DNA of 10,343 nucleotides from Bacteroidota bacterium (GTDB taxonomy: Bacteria > Bacteroidota > Ignavibacteria > Kryptoniales > JAKASW01). The position numbers and the translations under genes are program-made. The stretch is from positions 1-10,343 of the forward strand of contig JAJYJD010000117.1 in the NCBI GenBank assembly GCA_021789755.1, read 5' to 3'. Within the stretch, counting starts at the first letter, position 1, and every line of letters starts with the position of its first letter. Shown here in pieces: positions 1 to 7,429 of this stretch. The notes beneath the pieces were generated by a model. That model had not been told where the DNA came from. It searched no databases and worked only from the letters and a program-made list of their open reading frames with translations.

Positions 1-846
1 ATTCATATCGATCCGATAGAGAAGAAACCTTTCTTCCATTTCCTGCCGGGGAGCCAGGCTTACTCATTTGCCACTGCAGGCTGCCCGCTGTCATGCCAGT
101 TCTGCCAGAACTGGGAAATCTCGCAGGCCAAACCCGAAGACTACGCCGTCAGATATGTACCACCTGAAGAGATCGCCGGCAACGCGAAATCCGAAGGCGT
201 CCCCGTCATCGCGTTCACTTATAATGAGCCGACAGTGTTCATCGAGTACCTGACCGATATTGCGCGCGAGGCGAGGAAAAGAAACTTGAAGACCGTGCTC
301 GTGAGCTGCGGCTTCATGAATCAGGATCCGTTGCAGGAAATGTGCGACGTCCTCGACGGCATAAAGATCGACCTCAAGGGCTTCAGCGAAGATTTTTACC
401 AAAAGGTGTGCAATGCTGAGCTTAAGCCGGTCCTCCGGAGCATAAAACAGATTTCGAAGAGCAATACCCACTTAGAAATCGTGAATCTCGTCGTCCCGAC
501 TCTGAATGACTCGGAAAGAATGTTGAATGAACTGTCGGGTTGGATCGTCGATGAGGTGGGACCTGATGTCCCCGTCCATTTCACCAGGTTTCATCCGGAC
601 TACAAACTCCAGAATCTTCCGCCGACTCCCATCTCCACACTGGAACGGGCGAGAGATATCGCGATGTCCAAAGGAATTCATTACGCGTACGTCGGAAACG
701 TTCCCGGCCACCCGGGTAATTCCACATATTGTCCGGGATGCGGCAAGATCGTCATTAAACGGAGTGGCTTCTTCGCGGTGGAGAACCATTTGAAGGATGG
801 CCGCTGCGAATACTGCGGTAAACCGATCGCGGGCGTGTGGAATTGA
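1..846 (+). CDS. amrS: AmmeMemoRadiSam system radical SAM enzyme (5' partial)
   Basis: The frame is open from base 1, so the start lies upstream; 281 codons are visible before the TGA at 844-846. Family members run somewhat over 300 residues, so only a short N-terminal part should be missing. The radical SAM cluster motif CPLSCQFC (C-x3-C-x2-C, Cys codons at 82, 94 and 103) should bind the [4Fe-4S] cluster that cleaves S-adenosylmethionine. It is preceded by FLPGSQAYSFATAGC, typical of this subfamily and of pyruvate formate-lyase-activase relatives. TYNEPTVFIEYL and KIDLKGFSEDFY further on fit the same barrel. The C-terminus carries two CxxC pairs (Cys codons at 730, 739, 805, 814), which look like a zinc ribbon or auxiliary metal site. 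The next gene encodes the two partner domains, which strongly supports the assignment. The enzyme should be cytosolic; its substrate is unknown. An internal ATG at 235 is not the start, because the essential cysteines lie before it. Confidence 0.93.
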   Translation: MHIDPIEKKPFFHFLPGSQAYSFATAGCPLSCQFCQNWEISQAKPEDYAVRYVPPEEIAGNAKSEGVPVIAFTYNEPTVFIEYLTDIAREARKRNLKTVLVSCGFMNQDPLQEMCDVLDGIKIDLKGFSEDFYQKVCNAELKPVLRSIKQISKSNTHLEIVNLVVPTLNDSERMLNELSGWIVDEVGPDVPVHFTRFHPDYKLQNLPPTPISTLERARDIAMSKGIHYAYVGNVPGHPGNSTYCPGCGKIVIKRSGFFAVENHLKDGRCEYCGKPIAGVWN

Positions 847-978
847 TGAGCGGATACACGTCGCCAATGTCCGGTTGCGTTGAATCGCCGGAAACCGGAG
901 CTTTCGAAACCTCCTCAAGTTGAAGGTGTTTCGCAAATGAGACGCATCCAGCTTCTATTTGAAGAAAAGAGGCCTGTT

Positions 979-2523
979 ATGAAAAGGATCTATTACTGTA
1001 TCGCCTTTCTGTTCCTCATCGGTTCATGCCAGGGCCAGAAGCTTGACTCGCGAAGTTCACAGGACGGCCTTGTCAGGAGACCCGCCTTTGCGGGCCAGTT
1101 TTATTCCGCCGACTCGACGACGCTGAGCAAGGCGATCGCGTCATTCATGAACGATGCTGAACCCGCTAAGGCCGATCGCCCTATCGCTATTATCGTACCA
1201 CATGCCGGATATATTTTTGCCGGGCAGATCGCCGCGGACGGATATAATCAGGTAAGACATGGCGAGTACGATTTGATTGTCGTGCTCGGGACAAATCACA
1301 CGACGGCCGGATTTACAGGGATCTCGGTTTATCCGGGGGGCGCATTTGTAACTCCGATCGGTAATGCGGCGGTCGACGAGAAAGCGGCTGAAGAACTGAT
1401 CAAAGCCGATCCCGACATAACCACGAACATCGAAGTCCACGAAAAGGAACACTCCATCGAGGTCCAGATACCATTTATAAAGTATTTGTTTCCCGCCGCA
1501 AAGATTCTGCCGGTAATCGTAGGCGAAGCAGACCCCGACATGTGCGCCAGGTTCGGACGAATTCTGGCCGGGGTTCTGAAGAACAGGAAAACGTTGATAG
1601 TGGCGAGCTCAGACCTTTCCCACTACCCGCGCTTCGACGATGCGGTAAGAATTGACAATTCCACTCTCAGGACTGTAGCAAGTCTGAACATCTACAGGAT
1701 ACACTCCGAGCTGGAAAAACAACTTCACCGGAACATTCCTCAGCTATCGACTTGTGCGTGCGGTGAAGCTCCGATCATGGCTGCCATCGCCGCGGCGAAA
1801 GAGCTTGGCGCGACTCACGGGGCGATAGTCAGTTACAGCAATTCCGGTTATAACCCGGTCGGAAGAGCCGATCAGGTCGTCGGGTATGGAGCGGTCGTCA
1901 TCGGCAAAGGAGAGGCGGTTATGCAGGTTGATCCTGATACTTTGGTGGTGGATTCTTCCTACAGGCTCAATTCATCGGACAAAATCGCCCTCCTGAAATA
2001 TGCGCGGAAGAATCTTGAACACATCTTCGCGACGGAGACTGTTCCCCTCCCCCGCGGTTTCAATTCTTTTCTTAAGGTGAAGAGAGGTGCCTTCATCACG
2101 CTGAGGAAGAACGGCGAGCTCCGCGGATGCATCGGAAATATGTCGGAGGACCGGCCTTTATGCACGGTCGTCGGTGCAATGGCACTTCAGGCCGCCTTCA
2201 AAGATGGGCGGTTTAATCCTTTGAGCAAAGAAGAACTTTCGCAAGTGGAAATTGAGATCTCGGTGCTCACCCCTTTCGCGCCGGTGAAGAATGCCGATGA
2301 AATTGTCCTGGGACGTGACGGGGTTGTCATAAGAAAGGGAAACAGACAGGCCGTCTTCCTTCCGCAGGTGGCAACAGAAACCGGGTGGAGTAAACAGGTC
2401 TTCCTCGATCAACTTTGTTACAAGGCGGGATTGCAGGCCGGCGACTGGAAGGATGCTCAGCTGTTCACCTTCCAGGCGGACGTTTTCAGCGAATCGCAAT
2501 TTCAGAAGGCTGAACAAAGGTGA
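979..2523 (+). CDS. Memo-AMMECR1 fusion (AmmeMemoRadiSam proteins B + A), putative lipoprotein
   Basis: This 514-residue protein joins two families often encoded separately. Residues 1-17 (MKRIYYCIAFLFLIGSC) look like a lipoprotein signal: Lys-Arg, a hydrophobic core and a lipobox-like IGSC with Cys17 as the candidate lipidated residue. Residues about 32-310 are a Memo domain, related to extradiol-dioxygenase folds. Visible candidate metal or active-site positions are His75 (VPHAGY), His107 (LGTNH), His159 (KEHSIE), Asp212 and His215 (SSDLSHYPRF), and Cys261 (CACGEAPI). After a short linker, residues about 326-510 are an AMMECR1 domain with PRGFNSFLKVKRGAFITL and the signature LRGCIG (381-386). 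I chose ATG 979 because AAGAGG at 967-972 lies six bases upstream and the product then begins exactly at the signal peptide. Longer in-frame starts (ATG 937, TTG 880) would bury the signal. The gap to the radical SAM gene is 132 bases. The catalytic role is not established; export is inference. Confidence 0.92.
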   Translation: MKRIYYCIAFLFLIGSCQGQKLDSRSSQDGLVRRPAFAGQFYSADSTTLSKAIASFMNDAEPAKADRPIAIIVPHAGYIFAGQIAADGYNQVRHGEYDLIVVLGTNHTTAGFTGISVYPGGAFVTPIGNAAVDEKAAEELIKADPDITTNIEVHEKEHSIEVQIPFIKYLFPAAKILPVIVGEADPDMCARFGRILAGVLKNRKTLIVASSDLSHYPRFDDAVRIDNSTLRTVASLNIYRIHSELEKQLHRNIPQLSTCACGEAPIMAAIAAAKELGATHGAIVSYSNSGYNPVGRADQVVGYGAVVIGKGEAVMQVDPDTLVVDSSYRLNSSDKIALLKYARKNLEHIFATETVPLPRGFNSFLKVKRGAFITLRKNGELRGCIGNMSEDRPLCTVVGAMALQAAFKDGRFNPLSKEELSQVEIEISVLTPFAPVKNADEIVLGRDGVVIRKGNRQAVFLPQVATETGWSKQVFLDQLCYKAGLQAGDWKDAQLFTFQADVFSESQFQKAEQR

Positions 2524-2622
2524 TATGGAGGAAATGGATAACCGTTCGACGTTCTTACCGGGACTTAATGAAACCGCTGTTTCGATTTTGTTCTCTCTCC
2601 GTTTCCATTAACGCGAACTCTG

Positions 2623-4809
2623 GTGAATAACTTTCCGCTGAAGGACTTATCAACATCATCATACCTGGTCACCATCGGCTTGGGTTCGATCCTAGGCCAG
2701 GTGGTAATTCTCCGCGAACTGAATGTCGCGTTCTATGGAATAGAGCTCATCTATATATTGTCGCTGGGTTTCTGGCTCCTCGGTACGGCAATCGGTGCCG
2801 CAGCCGGACGCCGATCAGGCGCACCGGGAGAAGGAAGACTCCAATCGCTTCTGATCCTGATGGCCGTTGTACTGCCGGCAGACATCATATTTATAAGAGA
2901 TATCAGGAGAATATTCGGAAGTGTCCCGGGGGGTTATCTTCCTTTCGAACTCCAGATCGTTGGGTTGATCGCGGCAATAATTCCATTGAGTCTTCTGACC
3001 GGTATTTCTTTCCAGGCTACGGCAAGGAGATATCTCTCAGAGGGGAGGTCGCTGGCCCGGGCTTATGCGGTCGAGAGCGCCGGTGGAGTATTCGGCGGTT
3101 TGCTGTCCACACTCCTGCTGGTTCTCGGTTACCGGAATCTCTCTGCGGGCCTGCTTTGCTCCGCGTTGGCGTTGTGCGTCGTATTCCTCTTCTCATGGAG
3201 GAAGAAAATGCGCCCGCAAAACTATCTTTCGGCAGTCAGCCTGGCGATCGTACTTGCGATGCTCGGAATCGCCGGCAGGATCGACCGCCTGACGACATCA
3301 TGGAGCCACCCCAATCTGGTCGAATCGGTCGACACTCCATACGGCCGCGTTACGGTCACGGCGCGGGAAAAACAAATATGCGTTTTCGAGAATGACGCGC
3401 TTTCTTACGAGACGGAAACCACTGCTGCCGAGGAGTTTGTACAAATATCAACCCTTCAGGCGGCGGAACTCAGGAAGGTACTGGTCCTTGGCGGAGGCTT
3501 CGAAGGAATAGTGACGGAGCTCCTTAAATTACAGGCCTCAAGGATCGATTACGTCGAAATCAACAAGATGGTCATACAAACCGTCGCCGCTCATTTGCCT
3601 CAGGAGTTACGCGCTCCGCTTCATGACAAGAGAGTCGGAATCTTCTACGCCGATCCGAGAAAGTTCTTCGGGACGGGATATGACATGATCCTTGTCGCGA
3701 TGCCGGAGCCTATGTCCGCACAAAACAACCGGTTCTACACGAAGGAGTTTTTCGAAAAATGTTACGCGGAGCTGGAGCCGGATGGGACGCTGGCATTTGC
3801 GATTCCCTCGGCGGAAAATCTATGGACGCCGCAATTGCAGAACAGGAATGCAGCCATTTATGCTGCTCTCAAGTCGGTTTTCAAAAATGTGATTGTCACG
3901 CCGGGAGCAACAAATATTTTCATGGCTTCAAACGCGGGCCTGTCGACAGACACCGGCCAGCTGATCAAGCGATTCAAAGACAGAAGAGTAGCAACCAGAT
4001 TGGTGTCGCCTGAGTACATTAACTACCTCTATACAAACGACAGATTTATAAGCGTAAACAACCTCGTGTCCACAGGAACGCGGATTCCCAACAGCGACAT
4101 ACAGCCCGCCTGCTACGGCTACACCATATCGATATGGCTGTCCAGGTTTTTCGGCGGCTTCACACTGCCGGACGCGCGTTCGTTTGAACTATCCGGTATC
4201 ATGAGTTCACCCGCCTTCTGGTTCATAACAATCGTTGCGCTGATCGTGGCAGTCAGAAGGAGGCTTGTCGCGGCGCGACAGTTTCTCTTAATGCTCCTGG
4301 CCGGCGCAGTAGGAATGGTGTCGGAGACGGTGCTTCTCTTGAATTACCAGAGCAAAAACGGAGTCCTGTACCAGGATATCGGAATCCTCCTGATGACTTT
4401 CATGGTCGGGCTTGCTCTCGGTGCGTTCATCATCGACAAGTTCGCGGCGAGCCGACATTCTGCCGGACAGAAACATACGTGGCTGAAAGCAGCTCTGATT
4501 CTCGGGCTCGGAGCATTGAACATCATTGCATGTTTCGCGATCGCGTCCGGTCTCCTCGACAGACTGGGGTTGACTTCGTTGATGCTGGCTTTGGTCGGGA
4601 TGCTGGTTTCGGCGATCTTCGCCGTAATCAGCCTGAGCTGCGCCGGTGAGCAGCAGAAGGCAATGACGTGGCTTTACTCGGCGGATTTGATTGGTGGAAC
4701 CGTCGGCTCACTCACCGCGATTCTCCTCCTTATCCCTGTCTTTGGAATGCTCACAACTTCAATCGTCGCGGCAGCGGCTGCCGTCGCGGGCCTCGCGTTC
4801 CTGAGGTAA
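2623..4809 (+). CDS. Polytopic membrane protein with a central spermidine-synthase-like domain
   Basis: The protein has 728 residues in three parts. Residues 1-220 hold about six or seven hydrophobic segments. Residues about 230-440 form a Rossmann-type methyltransferase/spermidine-synthase-like domain: glycine loop VLVLGGGFEG (286-295), Glu312 in DYVEINK as the usual ribose-binding acid, Asp344 in YADPRKFF, and FYTKEFFEKCYAELEPDGTL. Residues 531-728 hold about six more membrane segments, starting with AFWFITIVALIVAV and including YQDIGILLMTFMVGLALG. Fused transporter-like/SpeE-like proteins of this layout are known in several bacterial phyla; their function is mostly undefined. The position where true spermidine synthases carry catalytic aspartates (D-S-S-D-P type) here reads VAMPEP (358-363), so aminopropyl transfer is doubtful. 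The start is GTG at 2623: an in-frame TGA lies at 2569 and no ATG occurs between. No good ribosome site precedes it, so the start is moderately sure. It lies 99 bases after the Memo-AMMECR1 gene. Confidence 0.82.
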   Translation: MNNFPLKDLSTSSYLVTIGLGSILGQVVILRELNVAFYGIELIYILSLGFWLLGTAIGAAAGRRSGAPGEGRLQSLLILMAVVLPADIIFIRDIRRIFGSVPGGYLPFELQIVGLIAAIIPLSLLTGISFQATARRYLSEGRSLARAYAVESAGGVFGGLLSTLLLVLGYRNLSAGLLCSALALCVVFLFSWRKKMRPQNYLSAVSLAIVLAMLGIAGRIDRLTTSWSHPNLVESVDTPYGRVTVTAREKQICVFENDALSYETETTAAEEFVQISTLQAAELRKVLVLGGGFEGIVTELLKLQASRIDYVEINKMVIQTVAAHLPQELRAPLHDKRVGIFYADPRKFFGTGYDMILVAMPEPMSAQNNRFYTKEFFEKCYAELEPDGTLAFAIPSAENLWTPQLQNRNAAIYAALKSVFKNVIVTPGATNIFMASNAGLSTDTGQLIKRFKDRRVATRLVSPEYINYLYTNDRFISVNNLVSTGTRIPNSDIQPACYGYTISIWLSRFFGGFTLPDARSFELSGIMSSPAFWFITIVALIVAVRRRLVAARQFLLMLLAGAVGMVSETVLLLNYQSKNGVLYQDIGILLMTFMVGLALGAFIIDKFAASRHSAGQKHTWLKAALILGLGALNIIACFAIASGLLDRLGLTSLMLALVGMLVSAIFAVISLSCAGEQQKAMTWLYSADLIGGTVGSLTAILLLIPVFGMLTTSIVAAAAAVAGLAFLR

Positions 4810-5002
4810 ACGGATACATACAGAACCACGAAGCTTCGGACGTCTGCCCGTTCCATCCAGAGTTGCACGAGAAACCGGATGCAGAACGGAAATGATGCGC
4901 CAGCTGTTATGGACATTGACCCGGTTGCACGCATTCTCCGGGCCACCGCGAACCGAATACTCTGGCCGTTATAATCACGAATTCAGGAAATTATCGAGCT
5001 CC

Positions 5003-6256
5003 ATGACGGTAAATGATACACGCAACTGGCCAAAGCCCTGGATCTTCGGATTACTAATACTGCCGGTCGCGGTTTATGTCGGCTTCACGGCGACGCCGTT
5101 GCCGTTTCTGCTCAGCAAAGCTGGCGTCTCCGTTTACGAAATCGGCACGATCGGATCTCTCCTGCAGCTTCCGAATATCCTCGTCTTCCTCTGGGCCCCG
5201 TTGGTCGATGTCAGATTGCGCCGGAGGAGCTGGCTCGTCCTCGCGGCATTCGCTACGGCCATCTGCATGTGGATCGCGCTTCCGCTAGTCGGCACCGCAA
5301 GCCTTTATGTGCTGACCTCGTTTCTTCTTGTCGGCGGCGTGACGGTTTCACTCGTGCTCGCATCGTCTGGCGGGCTCATGGTGACCGCACTCTCACCTGC
5401 CGCGCAGTCGAAAGCCGCGGCCTGGAACCAGGCGGGATATCTCGCCGGCGGCGCGCTGGGTGGAGCGCTCATTCTGTGGCTCGTCACGCGACTGACAGCT
5501 TTCTCCACGGGGCTCATCCTCGCACTCGTCCTTTTCCTTCCGTCCCTCGTGGCGTTCACATTGCCGGAAAAGGAGCCGGCACCCGCGCACTGGTTCAAGG
5601 GACGGTTTGCCGCCATCAAACGCGAGATCGGCGGCGTCTTCAAGTCGCCCCTCCGCAGGTGGAGCACGCTCCTTCTCATGGCGCCGGCCGGTACCGGAGC
5701 GGCGCAGCTTCTTCTCCCCGCCATCGCGTCGCATTACGGCGTCGGCGCGTCCGGAGTCATATGGATTAACGGACTCGGCGGAGGAATCGCCCTCGCTGCT
5801 GGCTCACTCCTCGGCGCACTGATCCCTTCGGACTGGGACGGCCGTGTGGTCTACGCGAGCGCCGGCCTGCTGAACGGACTCGCGGCCATCGCGCTTACGT
5901 CTGCGGATGGAGCGACGGGCTACCTGGTCGGGACGATTCTTTACCTTGTCACCGTTGGACTTTGCTGGGCACGATTCACGGCGCTGATCGTGGAAATTGT
6001 CGGCCCGGACACGAAGGATGCCAGTACTATCTACAGCGCCCTGTCGGCCGCCGGAAGCATTCCGCTTGCGTACATGACCTGGCTCGATGGGTTCGGCTAC
6101 TCAAAGCTCGGCACGCACGGGCTTTTATGGACCGACGCAACGGGAAACCTGATAGTGTTCAGTGTAGTCGTTACCGTGTTCATTATCCACGGCTTACGAT
6201 TCCGGCATGTGCCGGGAACAATGGCAATACTTGAAAGCCAGGACCACGATCGATAG
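5003..6256 (+). CDS. AmpG-like major facilitator superfamily transporter
   Basis: The product is a 417-residue inner-membrane permease with about 12 hydrophobic segments and a charged central loop (about 200-235, EKEPAPAHWFKGRFAAIKRE) between two six-helix halves. The N-terminal half resembles the PAT group (AmpG muropeptide permeases, AT-1 and RhtX/FptX-like carriers): PLPFLLSKAGVSVYEIGTIG leads into LPNILVFLWAPLVDVRLRRRSW, with the WAPLVD motif at 64-69 followed by basic residues at the helix 2-3 loop. The substrate cannot be read from sequence; a muropeptide or other small solute is possible. I prefer ATG 5003 because helix 1 begins soon after (WIFGLLILPVAVYVG). The frame stays open to ATG 4892, which would add 37 basic, non-hydrophobic residues. 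Neither start has a strong ribosome site, so the N-terminus is uncertain. The gap to the preceding gene is 193 bases, or 82 with the longer start. No terminator is visible after the TAG at 6254-6256. Confidence 0.82.
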   Translation: MTVNDTRNWPKPWIFGLLILPVAVYVGFTATPLPFLLSKAGVSVYEIGTIGSLLQLPNILVFLWAPLVDVRLRRRSWLVLAAFATAICMWIALPLVGTASLYVLTSFLLVGGVTVSLVLASSGGLMVTALSPAAQSKAAAWNQAGYLAGGALGGALILWLVTRLTAFSTGLILALVLFLPSLVAFTLPEKEPAPAHWFKGRFAAIKREIGGVFKSPLRRWSTLLLMAPAGTGAAQLLLPAIASHYGVGASGVIWINGLGGGIALAAGSLLGALIPSDWDGRVVYASAGLLNGLAAIALTSADGATGYLVGTILYLVTVGLCWARFTALIVEIVGPDTKDASTIYSALSAAGSIPLAYMTWLDGFGYSKLGTHGLLWTDATGNLIVFSVVVTVFIIHGLRFRHVPGTMAILESQDHDR

Positions 6257-6344
6257 TTGTGCGGGCAGAATCCGTAACATGACCAATCCAAATGTTTGAT
6301 ATTTCGTCTGAATATGACTAGAATAGCGGGGGACGGAAGAGAAA

Positions 6345-6449
6345 CAAAACCGATGAATCGGTTAGCGAATGTTGTCGTGTTTTACAGCACCACGATTAAT
6401 CGTGGTGCCACAATATTCCACAAAATGACAATAACCGTTTCAACGGTTT
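6345..6449 (+). repeat. Upstream copy of triple-hairpin module (A-B-C)
   Basis: Hairpin A (6348-6363) is AACCGAT-GA-ATCGGTT, perfect 7-bp arms. Hairpin B (6387-6408) is a perfect 22-base palindrome with half-site GCACCACGATT. Hairpin C (6433-6448) is AACCGTT-TC-AACGGTT, perfect 7-bp arms. Spacers are 23 (A-B) and 24 bases (B-C). The reverse complement of C has the same AACCG foot and GA centre as A, differing only by paired changes in the stem, so A and C are inverted relatives around B. C ends only a few bases before the transposase ribosome site, so it may also affect that gene's expression. A and C lack the T-tract of an intrinsic terminator. Confidence 0.8.
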
Positions 6450-6470
6450 GCCGGAAAGGGGGAAATGTAT

Positions 6471-6932
6471 ATGACACATTCGTACACGAAGATCTTCGTT
6501 CACCTCGTCTGGTCGACCAAGGACCGACGTCGACTCGTCACGAACCAGCTGCGTCCTCAACTCTTTCATCATTTCATTGAGTATTGCAGACTCAATAACA
6601 TCTACATCGATTCGCTAGGGATCCAGCCGGAACACGTGCACGTCTTGATAAACCTGAGGAGTGATCAGAAAGTTGACGACGTGGTGAAGCTTATGAAGGG
6701 CGAATCTTCTCATTGGATCAATTGCGAAAACCTAATTCGACCGAAGTTCAGCTGGCAGCGCGGCTACGGAGCGTTTTCCGTGAGCATGTCGCATCTCGAT
6801 GCGGTAAGAACGTACATCCGAAACCAGGACGAACATCATCGCAAGAGGTCGTTAATGGAGGAGGTTCAGGCAATACTAACGAAACACGGATTCAACATTG
6901 CCGATATGCCGGCTGAGAAACCAACCGAATAG
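6471..6932 (+). CDS. IS200-like Y1 (HUH) transposase, REP-associated type
   Basis: This 153-residue protein is the usual size for a single-domain Y1 transposase. It carries the HUH motif HVH in IQPEHVHVLINL (His codons at 6633 and 6639), which should hold the divalent metal. The candidate nucleophilic tyrosine is in VRTYIRNQDEHH (Tyr codon at 6813), on the C-terminal helix where this family keeps it. The block KFSWQRGYGAFSVSMS before it is characteristic of a large IS200-like/REP-associated group. All catalytic residues are present and the frame is intact, so the enzyme could be active. ATG 6471 is preferred because the purine run AAAGGGGG (6455-6462) lies eight bases upstream; ATG 6465, two codons earlier, is also possible but too close to it. 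The TAG at 6930-6932 falls three bases before hairpin A of the downstream repeat. No accessory tnpB or guide-RNA gene is seen. Confidence 0.92.
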   Translation: MTHSYTKIFVHLVWSTKDRRRLVTNQLRPQLFHHFIEYCRLNNIYIDSLGIQPEHVHVLINLRSDQKVDDVVKLMKGESSHWINCENLIRPKFSWQRGYGAFSVSMSHLDAVRTYIRNQDEHHRKRSLMEEVQAILTKHGFNIADMPAEKPTE

Positions 6933-7036
6933 CAAAACCGATAAATCGGTCGGTGGTTTGTTATCGTATTCATGAGCACAACGATTAATCGTGGTGCTAT
7001 AATAATTCAAAACAATGCCAACCGTTTCAGCGGTTC
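6933..7036 (+). repeat. Downstream copy of triple-hairpin module (A'-B'-C')
   Basis: A' (6936-6951) matches the upstream A at 14 of 16 bases and keeps a 6-bp stem. B' (6976-6997) matches at 21 of 22 and has one mismatch in its palindrome (A at 6980). C' (7020-7035) matches at 15 of 16, with one A-to-G change that leaves a G-T pair. Spacers are 24 and 22 bases against 23 and 24 upstream, and they are recognisably related but far more diverged than the stems. The copy is in direct orientation. C' ends seven bases before the stop codon of the minus-strand DUF488 gene. Confidence 0.8.
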
Positions 7037-7042
7037 AAATGC

Positions 7043-7429
7043 CTACGCAAGCTCAGCCCCTTTCTCGATAAGCAGTTCCCGCAGCACCGAGCGATGGCAG
7101 TGCGCTTCGTCCTCGCAGTAACAGCCGACCGAGAAATCGGTGGTGTGAGAAAGCGCCGCGAGTAACTCGAGACTATGAACGTTCTCCGGAGTCGCCATCT
7201 CCGAGCGATACTTTCTGACAAATGCTTTCCACTGAACCGGCGTCTTCGCGGCCTGCGCAAGCTTCACGGTTTTCTCGCTCGGCGCCAGGTTGGGGAACCA
7301 GACGTCGTACCAGTTCTGTGATGCGAACTCCGACTTTGGCACGCCACGCGGCGGACGGCGAACGGTTCCGATGCGTATGCCTTCTTCTTCCGCCCGAGGA
7401 CTGCCCAATCTCACGACGCGAATAGCCAT
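7043..7429 (-). CDS. DUF488 (YeaO-like) family protein
   Basis: The product has 128 residues, normal for a small DUF488 protein, with no signal peptide or membrane segment, so it is probably cytosolic. Recognisable features are the N-terminal IRIGTVRRPPRGV, NWYDVWFPNLAPS (39-51), a W-x2-F-x3-Y stretch (QWKAFVRKYRSEM), and the family's C-terminal signature GCYCEDEAHCHRSVL with Cys103, Cys105, Cys111 and His112. The Cys/His cluster suggests a metal site or redox-active thiols, but the biochemical function of the family is not established. The start is well supported: on the minus strand GAAGGGAG ends six bases before the ATG (complement at 7427-7429). The gene is read toward the transposase unit. 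Its upstream side faces the peptidase gene, making a divergent pair with about 300 bases between. Confidence 0.88.
   Translation of the reverse strand: MAIRVVRLGSPRAEEEGIRIGTVRRPPRGVPKSEFASQNWYDVWFPNLAPSEKTVKLAQAAKTPVQWKAFVRKYRSEMATPENVHSLELLAALSHTTDFSVGCYCEDEAHCHRSVLRELLIEKGAELA

Larger units (their letters stand above)
6343..7037. mobile_element. IS200-like/REP-associated transposase unit flanked by triple-hairpin direct repeats
   Basis: A single Y1 transposase gene (6471-6932) lies between two direct copies of a module of about 100 bp. Each copy has three hairpins in the same order and spacing. Y1 transposases act on single-stranded DNA and recognise hairpins near the ends, and domesticated relatives (RAYTs) sit among REP/BIME hairpins, so gene and hairpins form one functional unit by inference. 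The limits given are the outer edges of recognisable repeat similarity; true cleavage sites are not identifiable here. No target-site duplication is expected for this mechanism. The unit sits between the transporter gene and the converging DUF488 gene, without visibly breaking either. Confidence 0.68.

Noticed and set aside
91..471. 126-codon open frame on the minus strand
   Set aside because: It is antisense to the radical SAM gene, whose cysteine motif lies in the same stretch. No family features in its translation.
2570..2583. GAAAC-CGCT-GTTTC hairpin as a terminator
   Set aside because: The stem is only five A/T-rich base pairs, and the following stretch is not a clean T-tract. It would not end transcription reliably.
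2525..2611. 28-codon frame (MEEMDNRSTFLPG...) between the Memo-AMMECR1 and SpeE-like genes
   Set aside because: It has no ribosome site at proper spacing and no recognised family. A leader peptide is possible but nothing shows it.
5305..5769. Long open frames on both strands inside the transporter gene
   Set aside because: GC-rich codons open several frames at once. Only the frame of the transporter has membrane segments and family motifs; the others are rich in Arg, Ser and Pro without pattern.
6296..6580. 94-codon + strand frame across the upstream hairpins
   Set aside because: It runs through the hairpin module and overlaps the start of the transposase in another frame. Its translation resembles no protein.
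6343..7037. Direct repeats as a CRISPR array
   Set aside because: Only two copies, about 590 bases apart with a gene between them, and the units are internally palindromic hairpin sets. No spacer pattern.
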